Shown piece by piece: positions 37,873 to 48,490 of a DNA stretch of 64,000 nucleotides (position 1 is the first letter of the stretch; every line of letters begins with the position of its first letter). Below the pieces are notes generated by a model. It saw only the letters and a list, made by a program, of their open reading frames with translations. It was not told where the DNA came from and did no database searches. The DNA comes from Siphonodentalium dalli. Its lineage: Eukaryota > Mollusca > Scaphopoda > Gadilida > Siphonodentaliidae. A program made the position numbers and the translations under genes. The stretch is from positions 95,687,319-95,751,318 of the forward strand of contig CP136066.1 of NCBI GenBank assembly GCA_032622095.1, given 5' to 3'.

Positions 37873-38077
37873 AATAATTCATTAGAGTTGCCATCGGGCG
37901 ATTCACAGTTTGTCTGGGGCCACGGTACATGTGTTTAACATTCATAGAGGTCACATATATGGGGAACAGTATCGTCATATTCTGGTGGGGTTGGTCCAAA
38001 GTTGTAGTACTTTGATTTGAATTAGTTGCCGATATATTCCGCTTCCACAAATATACTAAATACTCATTGACGGATAG
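37873..38077 (-). CDS. possible iGluR amino-terminal domain exon
   Basis: Tentative. A 95-codon open frame covers this stretch. A weak acceptor (aaggcag before 38077) keeps the required phase 0, and a donor GTAAAA follows 37873. The peptide has LSVNEYLVYLWKRNIS (like a helix with WKR) and ends RPMATLMNY, which loosely resembles the 'T.DAALMYDAV' region of kainate receptors. The polypyrimidine tract is poor, and the exit phase (1) does not match the next candidate at 34438. A tissue transcript or a profile search with the iGluR amino-terminal domain would settle it. Confidence 0.35.
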
Positions 38078-38447
38078 CTGCCTTAATATGTCGTTTGTTG
38101 AACTTATTATGTGTAGATTTCCCACCGATCATTATGCATAGTTCTACTCTTGTTCTATCTGTTTTTTTGTCCGTCGTCGGCTGTTCTTACATGAACACAC
38201 ACCCAAATGAATAATAGAATGTTCCAATGTACACTGTTATACCAGGATGGGAGAATCCATTCAGTATAGAAACGGTTAATTCTACATCTTATTATCACTA
38301 ATGGCGTAAAGCTATACAGAATGTCTATACTGAGACCAATTGACCTACTCATATGAGTTGGGCCGCCAATCGGTTGGGCAGTGTCCCATTCTGTAGCATC
38401 GTATATAGTGCTGTATCGACCAGCCATGTGTCACTCTACGGTCTTAC

Positions 38448-38648
38448 CAGTCCAAACGTTGGCTCTACATGGGCCATTGATCCACAATGGGTGTTGTTCG
38501 AGCTTCCGTTCGTTGGTAAACCCCAGCAAGATACAATGACGTTCGAAATATCCGACGCCGACATGCCACCCATGGTTCGTAGACTCGAGATATCGCCATC
38601 CAGGTATACCCAGAAGTATTTTCTTGTCATCCAGTTGTTGATTATACT
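38448..38648 (-). CDS. iGluR exon: amino-terminal domain
   Basis: Acceptor gtttgttccag before 38648 and donor GTAAGA after 38448 give exactly 67 codons, phase 0 at both ends, as required after the 41001 exon. The peptide starts SIINNWMTRKYFWVYLDGDI and continues SSLRTMGGMSASDISNVIV. Two NxS/NxT glycosylation sites follow (NGS, NNT). It fits the 'A..LGM....Y.WI..DLDI' part of the iGluR amino-terminal domain. Extending past the donor meets a stop seven codons later, so splicing here is needed. Confidence 0.8.
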
Positions 38649-38974
38649 CTGGAACAAACCATGAGAATAATTTCATATGTTTACACTCTTGTTGACTTCA
38701 CCCGATCCGCATAGCGTTATAAGATATAAATACGTAATAACTGTCTTTTTTACACCATCGGTAGATACTTAATTGGCTATCGTATACACTCATCGAGCCA
38801 AAAGTTACGTTATACAGAACATAATAACGACTGACGGACACAACATGACGATTATATTAACGAAATCAATAACATAATAAAATAACCCCAATAAAGCCTT
38901 CGATTTTGGGTACAAGTGAAAAATAATACACGTCTATAAAACCGTCATCATAAAGAAAACATTGCAATACACAT

Positions 38975-39712
38975 TGAACTAGCAGGTGACCCGACTTCGT
39001 CCAAAACACTCCCCCCGACAAAAGTAACCGTAGGTATCAAATTTCGTCGAAATCCGTTAATGTTTGAATTTAATTTGAGTTAATTCTGCCTTTTTAATCA
39101 AGAGAAATGATGGTACCCGTCCCGTGATGGTACCCGTCCATAAAAGAGGTACGTTTGTGAAATTGTGGGTACCCGTTTCAAGGTGAAGATCACCTCGGGC
39201 GGAAAAACTTAGCCTACCCGATGACAATCTCCCCCGTTCCTTGGAACCCCTAAGTACGAAGACAGACATAAGACATATCATTTGTGGGTCCCCGTTTCAA
39301 GGTGAAGATCACCTCGGGCGAAAAAACTGACCCGATGAAAATCTCCCCCGTTCCCAGGAAGCCCTAAGTACGTAAGAATCACACAACACGCTCATGTCTG
39401 TATACAGTCACGCTCACGTGTGGACCCAGACGTAAGAATCACATTAGACGCATACGCTCTTTATCAACGACACTGCGGATACGAACGCTCTTTAACTATC
39501 AACGCGATTAACCCCACCGTACCAATGCCGGTCATTTGTGTGACTAGAATTGGAGAATGGGTGCTCTGAGCTTATCCAAAACGGCGGTAAACACTGCCCG
39601 TGTTTTTTAACCTTAGATTGGAAGTTTGAGCTCAATCGGTCCAGCCGTTTTCCCGGCCATAGCTAACAGACAAACAACAAACAGACAGACAGAAGTCCCA
39701 AAATATATAGTA
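38975..39712. mobile_element. non-autonomous LINE-derived (RTE-like) or SINE element
   Basis: It starts with gcaggtgacccgacttcgtc and caaatttcgtcgaaatccg. It ends with gagctcaatcggtccagccg, a cagacagacag run and a TA-rich tail. These short motifs recall the 3' ends of RTE-type LINEs and the SINEs that share them; this is from memory. It contains a tandem duplication of about 125 bp (caaggtgaagatcacctcgg at 39179 and 39298). Confidence 0.45.
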
Positions 39713-40364
39713 TATTTCTGGTTATGATCAATAATTCGTGGATTATTGGATATCGCATCTCGAGACAATTGTTATGTAAACACTACTGTGACAGTTTTAC
39801 TCACTAACAGTTTATCAAAGTTAGACCAATTATTGAAAGAGTATACATATTAGCAAACGGATTTGAATTTCAATTGTCATCGGTGAATTGTGTTGATATA
39901 ATGACTGTCAATGTGACAGAAACCTTTAAATAATAATGGTTTCAATATGCAACATTCCGATTTTTGAATTTTATCAATAATTATCACATAAGAAAAATTT
40001 CTATCTTGTGTTTTAAATTCTTCTTGGTGAAGAAGATTTTACAGACTATTATTATTTTTGTACACATACCCACTGCGAATATATTGCGTCGAACTATTAA
40101 TGATATCCATAATAAATCATTATATTTCTTCAAACAATAAAAGAGAACCCGAACTTAATATGTGAATAAATCAAAATCGCATTAAGGGTATTCAAAATAA
40201 TTTTACGAGATAACTTATCTGGTGATATATAAATATGTCACGGACTATGTCGTGGGTTACCAGTAGTGTATCTCTTCCCTGAACGTTCTCTACATAGTTG
40301 GGATATAAACTATTATGTTTTGAGGGAGAACAACAACACGTGCTTCTGCCACTGTGAAATACAG

Positions 40365-40531
40365 GTTATCGCTGCAGTGAATAGATCTGGGCGAAGAATC
40401 ACGTCGAGTTGAAGAGGTCAGATCGCTGGATAAAACGAGCCACCGCAGGCGTCGAGTTTGATCCAGCGATCTAACCTCTTCAACTCGACGTGATGCGCAG
40501 CCCATGCAGAGAAATTCACTGCAGCGATAAC
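40365..40531. repeat. 167-bp hairpin-forming inverted repeat
   Basis: The ends gttatcgctgcagtgaat and attcactgcagcgataac are exact complements. Inner stem tcacgtcgagttgaagaggt pairs with acctcttcaactcgacgtga, then cagatcgctggat with atccagcgatct, around a loop of about 27 bases. Two short asymmetric bulges separate outer and inner stems. It lies in a receptor intron, about 0.5 kb downstream, in gene direction, of the 41001 exon. Confidence 0.85.
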
Positions 40532-41000
40532 AGGTTTATTATACATGTATGACGTGCTTTTTAGTTAAAAAGCAGAATGAATTATGAAATGAAACCACAA
40601 ATAGGCCACTAGTAACAAGAATAAAGGAACCATGTTTGTACTGTAAATCGTTCGGCTTTTTACGGACATGTGCAGTATGCGAGATAGAGAAGGTGGTATG
40701 ACATCGGATGAAACTATTGTTTTTGGTAATAGCAGTTGAAATATGCCTCGAAAATGAGTACTAAAGACATATTGTTTTTGTTCTTTAAGTATTCACAATC
40801 TTATAAGAATTTATTGGGATATCCATTAGATAAGTACTTGGTACAACTTAGCAGAATCTTCTCTATATCTCGATGTTTAAACATATGTTATCGCCACATA
40901 CTTGTCATTCCCGGCATGGGTACACAGTTAGCTATGATTATCGAACCTCTATATAGTTTACATTAAATAAAATAAAATAACACAAAACAAAGATCCCTAC

Positions 41001-41182
41001 CGAGTTGAAAATCAATCTTTGGTTGGTCGTGTTAGTATCAACAAAAATATTATGTGATTTTTCGAGCGCTCTTTGAATGGATGAGTAGTTTTCAGACGAA
41101 CTTCCTAGTTCGAGTTTAATGGCGAAAACGCTGATATAGTGTCTCGATGCCGTCTTTAGTAAGGTTTCCAAGTACTGTGAAC
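41001..41182 (-). CDS. iGluR exon: amino-terminal domain, lobe 2
   Basis: Acceptor ttgtttcag ends at 41183 and donor GTAGGG begins at 41000. The first two bases complete the Gly codon left by the previous exon, giving DDTIG-SQYLETLLKTASR. That matches the lobe-2 helix after VYDDSTG in kainate receptors (L..LIKAPSR). The exon continues with ISVFAIKLELGSSSENYSSI and ends in HNIFVDTNTTNQRLIFNS, corresponding to the beta-strand and loop before the next helix. It ends on a codon boundary. The function of this lobe is assembly and possibly modulator binding rather than agonist binding. Confidence 0.85.
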
Positions 41183-42249
41183 CTGAAACAATAAAATGTC
41201 AAAAGGCTTATGCAAACAATAACGGTGATTCCAAGCAAATCAATGTATAGCCATCAAACAAATCACATCAAACAAATCCCATTTCACTCATAGCTCTCAT
41301 CCCTACATCACACGTCAGGTTTGGGAAGACTAATGGGAACATTGAAAATCCATAGCAGTTATAGAAACATTACAACGATAACAACACTCCTGGTCACTCT
41401 TCATCGAATTAATTGCTGGAGTAGTTGGGGTGATGACTAAATCAAGTGAATGTAAAAAGGTGGGTGCTCTTAAAACTGATTCAATTGTATTCCAGTAACA
41501 GTCAGGAGAGAAACAACTACGAATGTTCAATTTGCAACGAATATACTGTCGTCTCTCGGTGTAGTGAATGATCTTGCATTCCATACACGAAACATCCACA
41601 GAACTCTAGTAAAACAATCAATCTCGAATATAGAGCGACTGTCAAATAACAGCAATTGTCGAGAGTAAAGTATAACCACGAATAATGCTAATCCGATTCC
41701 GGAAATGTGTGGCGTAATTTCCCCAGAATCAAGTTAGCATTCTCATTCCCGTGCATTTTCAGTCGTTCCCTATTTTGTCAATTGCGACCAAACACTGATT
41801 GGGCTAACATGTTTATCCCATTGCCACGAGGCTTTACTGCATGGTTTCATTTTCCTCCAACTCCCGACATTTTTCTGACTGAGTGGAATTTTTAATCAAC
41901 AAAGGGTTCGAGGAAGGAGAACACATAAGTGAAATTAATGAATTTATATCGTGAAAGATCAACGTGCACAGCCTGCTATAATTAATACAAATAATAATAA
42001 TTTTGACAAAGAAGATTGAAATTTCGCGGAAATATGGCATTTCAAAGTGCCAATCAGTTAGTAGCAAAGAGAACCGCGGTGGCTTGTGAATATAATATAA
42101 ATAAATGGTCGCAGGCCCAACGTCCCCCGAAACGAGGTGGCTTTTTGAGACGACAGCAAAGGTGAACAACACGACCAAATATAAAGAGATTCATTTGAAG
42201 ATTGCTCAAGTTTTCCAATAGACAATGCAAATATTATTATTTCTAAGTA

Positions 42250-42940
42250 TAAAATCAGCGGACCGTGACCAGATTCTAACTTGGCCTGTGTACTCTCAAC
42301 TGTCAACCATATAACAAATATCAAGAAATTCTGTTGAATGATGCTTAAATTACCATCGGACAGTACGAGAACAACATTTTTTAATTCAGAAAAGGGCATA
42401 GCTCAGCCAAAAATCATCGGACTGTGACAAAATTCGAACTTGGCCTGCGTCTTCTCAAATGTCAACCAGTTACCTAATTTGAAGAAATTCTGTCGAATAT
42501 TTGACTTTTTGGGACGTTGGCTTTTTAAGAACCAAAATTTGGCTAAATTTGACTGCAACTAGACGATGTCCTGTGTGTTTTCAATGGTGCGCCACACAAT
42601 GTATCAAGAGATTCTTTTGAAGATTGCTTAATTTATCTTTAAGACATCACAAATGTTATAGAACTGCATTTTCTCAAATGTGTACCACATACCAAATATC
42701 AAGAAATTCTGTTTAATATTGCTCAAATGGACAACACTTAAACAGCGATGTATAAGTCGAAAAAGTGGCAAAATTCCCTCATAATAATCGAACCGTGATC
42801 AAATGCTAAGTACCAAATATCAAGAAATGATGTTGAATATATTGCTCAAGTTACCATGCGGACAACATCGGATGCATGGACCGACCGACCCATGGACGGA
42901 CCCACGGATGGACCCACGAACACACGGACGGACATGCTGA
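42250..42940. repeat. diverged tandem repeat of about 150 bp ending in ggacgg run
   Basis: The phrase aaatatcaagaaattctgtt with gaat(a)ttgctcaa recurs near 42312, 42480, 42690 and 42815, each preceded by a 'gcctgtgt.ctctcaa.tgtcaacca' block. The array ends in ccgaccgacccatggacgga-type repeats, like the end of the 13.4-14.6 kb array. Confidence 0.65.
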
Positions 42941-43329
42941 TTATTATAGTCCTATCTCCGAAATTGTTCGCGGGGACAATTAGCATAGTTATTGTTACAT
43001 TTGATGAACAAATAGAATCCATTCCGACCCGCATTTTGAAACTGGACGGCAATTTTACCCTCCCAAAATGATTGGCCGATGTGTCTGTGAATGAGGCTGG
43101 TGTTATACCGATGTGTTTCCAAATTTCCATCCAACTTCAATCATGACGTTTTCTGGAGTAATTTCTCCCATCTCCGGAATAGGGCAGAGAATGAACAATG
43201 ACTGCTCGAATATATCTTTGTTCCGTTATTGCATAGTTCATTAAATATATCTTTGTTCCGTTATTGCATAGTTCGTTAAAGATGCATAATCCGATTAAGT
43301 ACCCTCACTTACTATTTATTTGGATTCGG

Positions 43330-43440
43330 GGGTTAAAAATATTTGATTCGAGTCGAGGAACCCACCTATCAAAACTTAGAGTTATTAGATATCGATTTTT
43401 GAAATCCATTATTTTTCACCATCGTGAATTATTAGTGGCC
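43330..43440. repeat. dispersed repeat B, copy 1 (copy 2 at 48300-48430)
   Basis: ttcgagtcgaggaacccacc and ttatttttcacca blocks occur in the same order and orientation at both places, about 80% alike by eye. Confidence 0.7.
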
Positions 43441-43759
43441 CATTAGACAGTTTAAGAGCCAACGGTCTCGGACCAAATTGCGGATGAAGATGGATAAAGA
43501 GGCTTTCTGTCGATAATAAGGCCAAATTTCGTCGAACCACATGTTGATAAATACCACGTTTCGGGCAATTTTATACTGTAGTTGACAGTCGTTAGCAATA
43601 TATTTGGGCAATTAATCGATTCTGATAACTGAAGCGGCCTTTCTAAAAATATTGTTGTTGTTGGAATCTGATTATATGTGGACCATCGAATCGGATTATG
43701 TACCTTTAACTTCTATGATGACAAATGCGGTTTTTGCAAACGCCAGTTTAACAACCTAC

Positions 43760-44017
43760 CTATGGTATCGTCGTATACGTATGAGATAGTCCTCCATTTG
43801 TTGAATATTGCGATTGCACAAAGTAAGCGTATTCTGTCAGTGTAGGCAGGAATCGGTCTGAAAGTAGACTCTCCCAGCGACCTCATGGAACATCGACCAC
43901 TCGTAATCAGGATCAAAGGAACCACCATAGTGTTCGAGTGATAATTGACAGTCCCTGCTGTCTCACAGGTGACGATTGCAATCATCACATGACATCCGCC
44001 ATTAGTCAACCTACACA
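43760..44017 (-). CDS. iGluR exon: amino-terminal domain, lobe 1 to lobe 2
   Basis: Acceptor tttcag at 44018 and donor GTAGGT at 43759 bound an 86-codon exon. It encodes a Cys-containing segment (GGCHVMIAIVTCETAG) matching the place in LIVBP-like amino-terminal domains where the receptor region 'C..L..GV.AI.GP' occurs. PLILITSG (like VPHI.T) follows, and it closes with WRTISYVYDDTIG, the counterpart of the kainate-receptor stretch W.TV..VYDDSTG. The exon starts with two bases (TG) of a split codon, so an upstream exon must exist; I could not find it between here and the window end. It ends after one base of a Gly codon that the next exon completes. Confidence 0.85.
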
Positions 44018-44489
44018 CTGAAAACAGCACCATCACGATACACGGATTAATTAAGAGATTTAAATTAAAAATAATACATTCAACCCCATTATATTCAAGG
44101 CCTTTCTCTGCAATCTTGACCCTCAATTAAAATACAGTCAAATCCCAAAATCGTGGGCTATTCGATTAAATGGAGACTGCGCCAATTCAATAAGGTCCCG
44201 GTAATAACAGCGATCTATTATCGATAATAAATTTATATATAGAATAATTGATGTGAGTCGAAGTTCTTGTTAACAGGTTATCTTAATATCAAATTTAATA
44301 ATTTAATATAAATTTACTTTATGGCTCCAGCCATAAACTAAGTTTTGACACTTAATAAGTTACAACACTTAATCAAACTAATGGACGGATATTGGACTGT
44401 GCAACGCATGGCACACATCATCATGGCACACATCATCATGGCACACATCAAGTAGACAATGCAAATATTGTATTACAGGGATGTTCAAT

Positions 44490-44740
44490 GAGAATCGCTG
44501 GAATATAAACATGAGTGCACAGGTTCCATTAAATCTGCTTCCATTGTGCATGCTTCCGATTCCAAATTGGAATCCGCGACCATAGGATTAATATTTACAT
44601 TAACATTCCTGTCGTTTAGTGTAGGTTAAGGGGCGGGGCCCAGGTGGTCGATCGCTAAGATGCATGACACATTAGGCCAACAGACGTCGCTAGTCCCAAT
44701 AAGCTGGAATTTGTGACTATGAAAATTAAAAAAAATATGT
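44490..44740. repeat. dispersed repeat A, copy 1 (copy 2 at 47360-47610)
   Basis: Both copies contain tgattccaaattggaa-type text, ctcctgtcgtttagtgtagg, ttaaggggc and cacattaggccaaca in the same order, about 80-85% alike by eye. Upstream of copy 1 are three tandem atcatggcacac units at 44410-44455. Confidence 0.75.
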
Positions 44741-45234
44741 TGATATGGGGCGTGAACTCAAACAACTCACTGCCCATATAACATTAATGGGTATCTGGGA
44801 CTACTATACGTCTAATATAACATTTATTTGATACATTTGCCTTGAATATGTACACAAATATCTCGATGACGAGAGTTCTATGTTTGCACTCCGGCTTATC
44901 TGTCAGCTGTAACATTACTTCATACTCAGCGGACAGTCAAATAATTGGAATCTGGTTAGCTTATTCTACAAAGCAGGCTATAGAAACCAATAACAACATA
45001 TGTGCGTAGAGTACCCCCTCAATGCAGCCCACGGGAATCCAAGTACGTTCAGGACAGTTAATGGCCATTTGTCGAATTAAATGCTATTTAAAAGTTTCAA
45101 GGTACTATTATATCCATTGACAGTTCATGTGGTCGTTCTTTTGTTTGTTATAGGTTTTGTTGGTTGAATTCGGGTCGTAATCCCCAAATCTTTATCGCGA
45201 GATATACTCCACACACTTAAAACAATAGGTAATC

Positions 45235-45530
45235 CAGAGTTCCTACGTAGGTATTGAACTTGTCCCATGGGAGGTACCAAATTGTTGGTACTCTGGTGTA
45301 CCAAATTGTTGCAGAGTACCAAATAACGTTGGTACTCTAGAGTACCAAATATTGTTGGTACTCTAGAGTACCTGTCCAGGTATTCTGGAGTACCAAATAT
45401 CAAGACAGGTACTCTGGAGTACCTGATTGGGTACTATGTAGTACCAAATATTAGGTACTATGCATTATACCTAGATATTTGGTACACCATAGTACCAAAT
45501 ATATAGGTAATATGTGGAGAACCTACCCAG
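45235..45530. repeat. palindromic GGTACTCTAGAGTACC repeat
   Basis: About a dozen copies of a GGTACT...AGTACC palindrome separated by aaatattg/aaatatt. The best copy, GGTACTCTAGAGTACC, is self-complementary. No gene. Confidence 0.8.
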
Positions 45531-45939
45531 GTACCAAGCACTCGAAATTCCGAAAAATGTACGACGGCAAATTTAACAATGTGGCATGTTAGATTCCAAA
45601 TGATGCCACGGCGTTTAAACATCGAATCAAGTAAAAACCCCGATATAATGTTATCAGGTACATGGGCTCCCTTGCATAGTGCAAAATGAAAAGATCCAAA
45701 TTATATTATTTGTATTAGTATAAAACCTTGATCGTGTTTTTGTACTTAATTCAAGGTTTAATACCTCGATTTCAGGATTTCCATCACCTGTTCCCTGCAA
45801 GTGGAGTAAAATTTGTCTGAATGTCTCAAATTGGCCAAATTTCTTAATTCGTGTGTAATAATATTAAAGTAAACATTATAAATCACACATTTTACACAGG
45901 TATGGGTGAAACACCAATGGATCTATAATAGCCCGATAA

Positions 45940-46090
45940 ATAAAAAACTACTTTGCGATAAATCGCAAACCTTTGCGAATCACAAGCTACCTTGCGATAA
46001 ATATATGTGATTTGTGCAAAGGTTTTCGATTTATCACAAAGGTTTGCGATTAATTGCAATGGTTTGTGATTTATCGCAGATATATTTTGA
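45940..46090. repeat. palindromic TTTGCGATAAATCGCAAA repeat
   Basis: Six or seven forms of tttgcgat(a/t)aatcgcaaa, several self-complementary. A further related motif lies at 46240-46260. 46260-47350 shows nothing else I can name. Confidence 0.75.
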
Positions 46091-47828
46091 TGCGTTGGCA
46101 CTAACGGGCTAACCATATGAACATAAATTAGACATCTTCAGGTCTAGGTGAACCACCAATCGATCTATAATAGCACGGTCGGGCTCAAATAGACTGATCG
46201 GTCTTTCAGAGCCAGCATGCATGTGGGATAAGGGGAGCAAACCTTTGCGATTAATCTCAAACATCTTTCTGATAACTCTCAGTTATTGTCACTCGCTCCA
46301 TATGGGCCTAATATAAAGCTACATAAACTGGGCTCAGAAAACAAGAAAACGCGTCGTTTTGAATGTAGTATACAAAATTTTTTCCTTTGGGAGGTCCCGC
46401 GGACCCCACCTAGTTACCCCCTCTCGTGATTTCATCCACTCGCCGCTTCGCCGCTCGGATGATGCTATGCATCATATATACAGTAATACATAGGGCCCAC
46501 CCTTTTCAAATTTTCTGGATCCAACACTTCTCTCAGCCTGTTGCTGGTTGAAGTTGGTCAGTCTCAGATCACTGCAAATTGCCGCTCTCTTGCAGAGGAA
46601 AATATCAATGATTAGCCATAATTAATTTTCGGAGAATATAACATCTTGTCCCGTTCACATACAGACATAATCTAGACAGTGCTAACAATATTCCAGGTTT
46701 ATAAGAAGCAAGTTAGGTACAATTTCACACAAAAAGTATGTTGATTAAAGTCCGAGAACGTACACTTCCGTATTCTTAAATACCTCCAGTCAAAGTACCT
46801 AATTGGGCACACGCTATAGCGTGTAAGCCGAGGGCGAGGACGGATCCAACATACAATGTGTAAGCCTGCTATTATTTTGTGTTCTCCGTTTTTATATATT
46901 GTAAAAAACGCAATCGCCTCAAGTGGCCGGACGCCGCAATGTTTTTGTGGTCACGTGGGTCCCCATTTGATTCTGAGTTGCTGAGATTCTGAGATGCTCA
47001 TGGTATTATGTCCATATTTAAAACATAATGAGTCTCAATACCCAACGCTTTGGAATTGAGACACGTATTGGTACTCTGAAGTACCTACACGGATTGTTAT
47101 ATTTAAGAGTGCAGAGATTGACATCAGCTATATACACAGGACGAGATTGCAAATTCAATTATAGTGGTTGATGAGAATATGACGAAGTATAGCAAGGGTA
47201 TTGTTGGATGTAAATATCTTCACATACTTGCGTCTCTAGCAGATAAAACATCTGTTTCTTCTTCTAAGAATGACAACGTTCTGTCATATCTTGTATTTGT
47301 ACTTCGTCGGACATTTTCCAAATACCCTCGTATACCAGTGACATTCAAACAACGCTCGATGAGGATCCCTGAAATATAAACATGATTGCATTGGTTCCAT
47401 TACATCTGCTATCGTTGTGCATGCTTCTGATTCCAAATTGGAACCTACATCCATAGCATTAATATTTATATTTACAAGCACTCCTGTCGTTTAGTGTAGG
47501 TTAAGGGGCCCAGTTGATCGATCACTAAGCTGCATGTCACATTAGGCCAACATCAGCCGTGCAGACGTCGCTAATTTCAATATAAACGGGGAATTGTGAC
47601 TAGAAAACAGATTTACTTTTCCATTATAAATTATAATCCCACAGTGAAAAGACATGCAGCGTGTTAAAACCCTTGTTTTGTAAACATTTATGTAACAGAA
47701 CAGCGAAATGTATCAACGAACACCATTGATTTGTTAAGATATCCTCTGCCACAGTTGCTATCTCATATCGTCAAACACTTGAAAGTGTACAACAACTATA
47801 AATAAGACTTGAAGTCATTGTCTTGAAA

Positions 47829-48220
47829 GTAAATATGGACAAATGCCAGATAGTATGGATGGGAACAACGAATAACTGTACTTCCACGCCTGTCACATAA
47901 TGGCAAACTAAACTCTCAGAAACCTTCACTGTATACTATATAGGCAAAACATTAGTACTCACTTACAATGTACCTGGTCATATTATAGATCTAAATTAGA
48001 CGAGTAAGATTGATGAAATCAAACAGTCTATCGATAAATGTAAACACAGGTCAGTGCCGCCCATTGGAAGGGAAGGACTGTAGTTATTACATCCCATCTG
48101 ATCCCGAAACTGGTACACTGCATTTTAGCTATGTCAAACCCCAACAAAACGTGTTCGACAACAATACACTACTGTCCAAATTCTTCGGGAATGGGAAACG
48201 AGACAGAATAAAATGAACAG
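47829..48220 (+). pseudogene. possible LINE reverse-transcriptase C-terminal remnant
   Basis: VNMDKCQIVWMGTTNN resembles the strand after the palm of LINE RTs ('N..KC.IMW.G'), and YYIGKTL about 90 bp on resembles the 'YLG..L' that follows. A further open frame (48010-48216) has protein-like composition (DCSYYIPSDPETGTLHF) but no family I recognise. Weak evidence. Confidence 0.25.
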
Positions 48221-48490
48221 AACTTTTTCAAAATAATAAGTATGCACGGGGGGTCTGCGAATGTTAAAGATGAACAATCCTATTAAACGCCCCTAAATTA
48301 ATATTTCGTAGCTTCGGGGTAACAAAATATTTTATTCGAGTCGAGGAACCCACCCACCAAAAGCTCAGAGTTATCCTATATCGGTATTTGTAATCTGTTA
48401 TTTTTCACCACCGGGAATATTTGACGGCATGGCAAAAATCAGCTGACTTCTTACAGAAATGGTATAGACATGCATGCGCGCACGCAGTTA

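Larger units (their letters stand above)
3551..44017 (-). other. ionotropic glutamate receptor gene, partial, multi-exon
   Basis: Ligand-gated cation channel of the plasma membrane, read from 44017 down to 3551. Domain order is bilobed amino-terminal domain, ligand-binding S1, TM1, re-entrant pore loop, TM3, start of S2. Junction phases agree at every adjacent pair of firm exons: 43760 to 41182 (split Gly codon), 41001 to 38648 (phase 0), 33731 to 22753 and 22703 to 15660 (phase 0), 15560 to 10500 (AA plus T), 10410 to 4998 (phase 0), 4677 to 3768 (split Gly codon). The pore sequence MEQGGGEPRPRTTSGR recalls the QGGGE motif of IR25a-like and divergent invertebrate receptors more than AMPA or kainate types; this is from memory, not an alignment. 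The first exon(s), the rest of S2 and TM4 were not found. The middle of the amino-terminal domain (34-38 kb) is unresolved. Introns reach about 11 kb through transposon insertion. Confidence 0.9.

Noticed and set aside
38330-38420. Minus-strand IYDATEWDTAQPIGG resembles the receptor YDAV motif
   Set aside because: It would need an intron of about 45 bp after the 38448 donor and its frame runs into unrelated sequence; treated as chance.
38353-38664. 103-codon plus-strand frame
   Set aside because: It is antisense to the well-supported receptor exon 38448-38648.
41330-41599. Cys-rich 89-codon minus-strand frame between two receptor exons
   Set aside because: The neighbouring exons join in phase without it, and no splice sites or homology support it.
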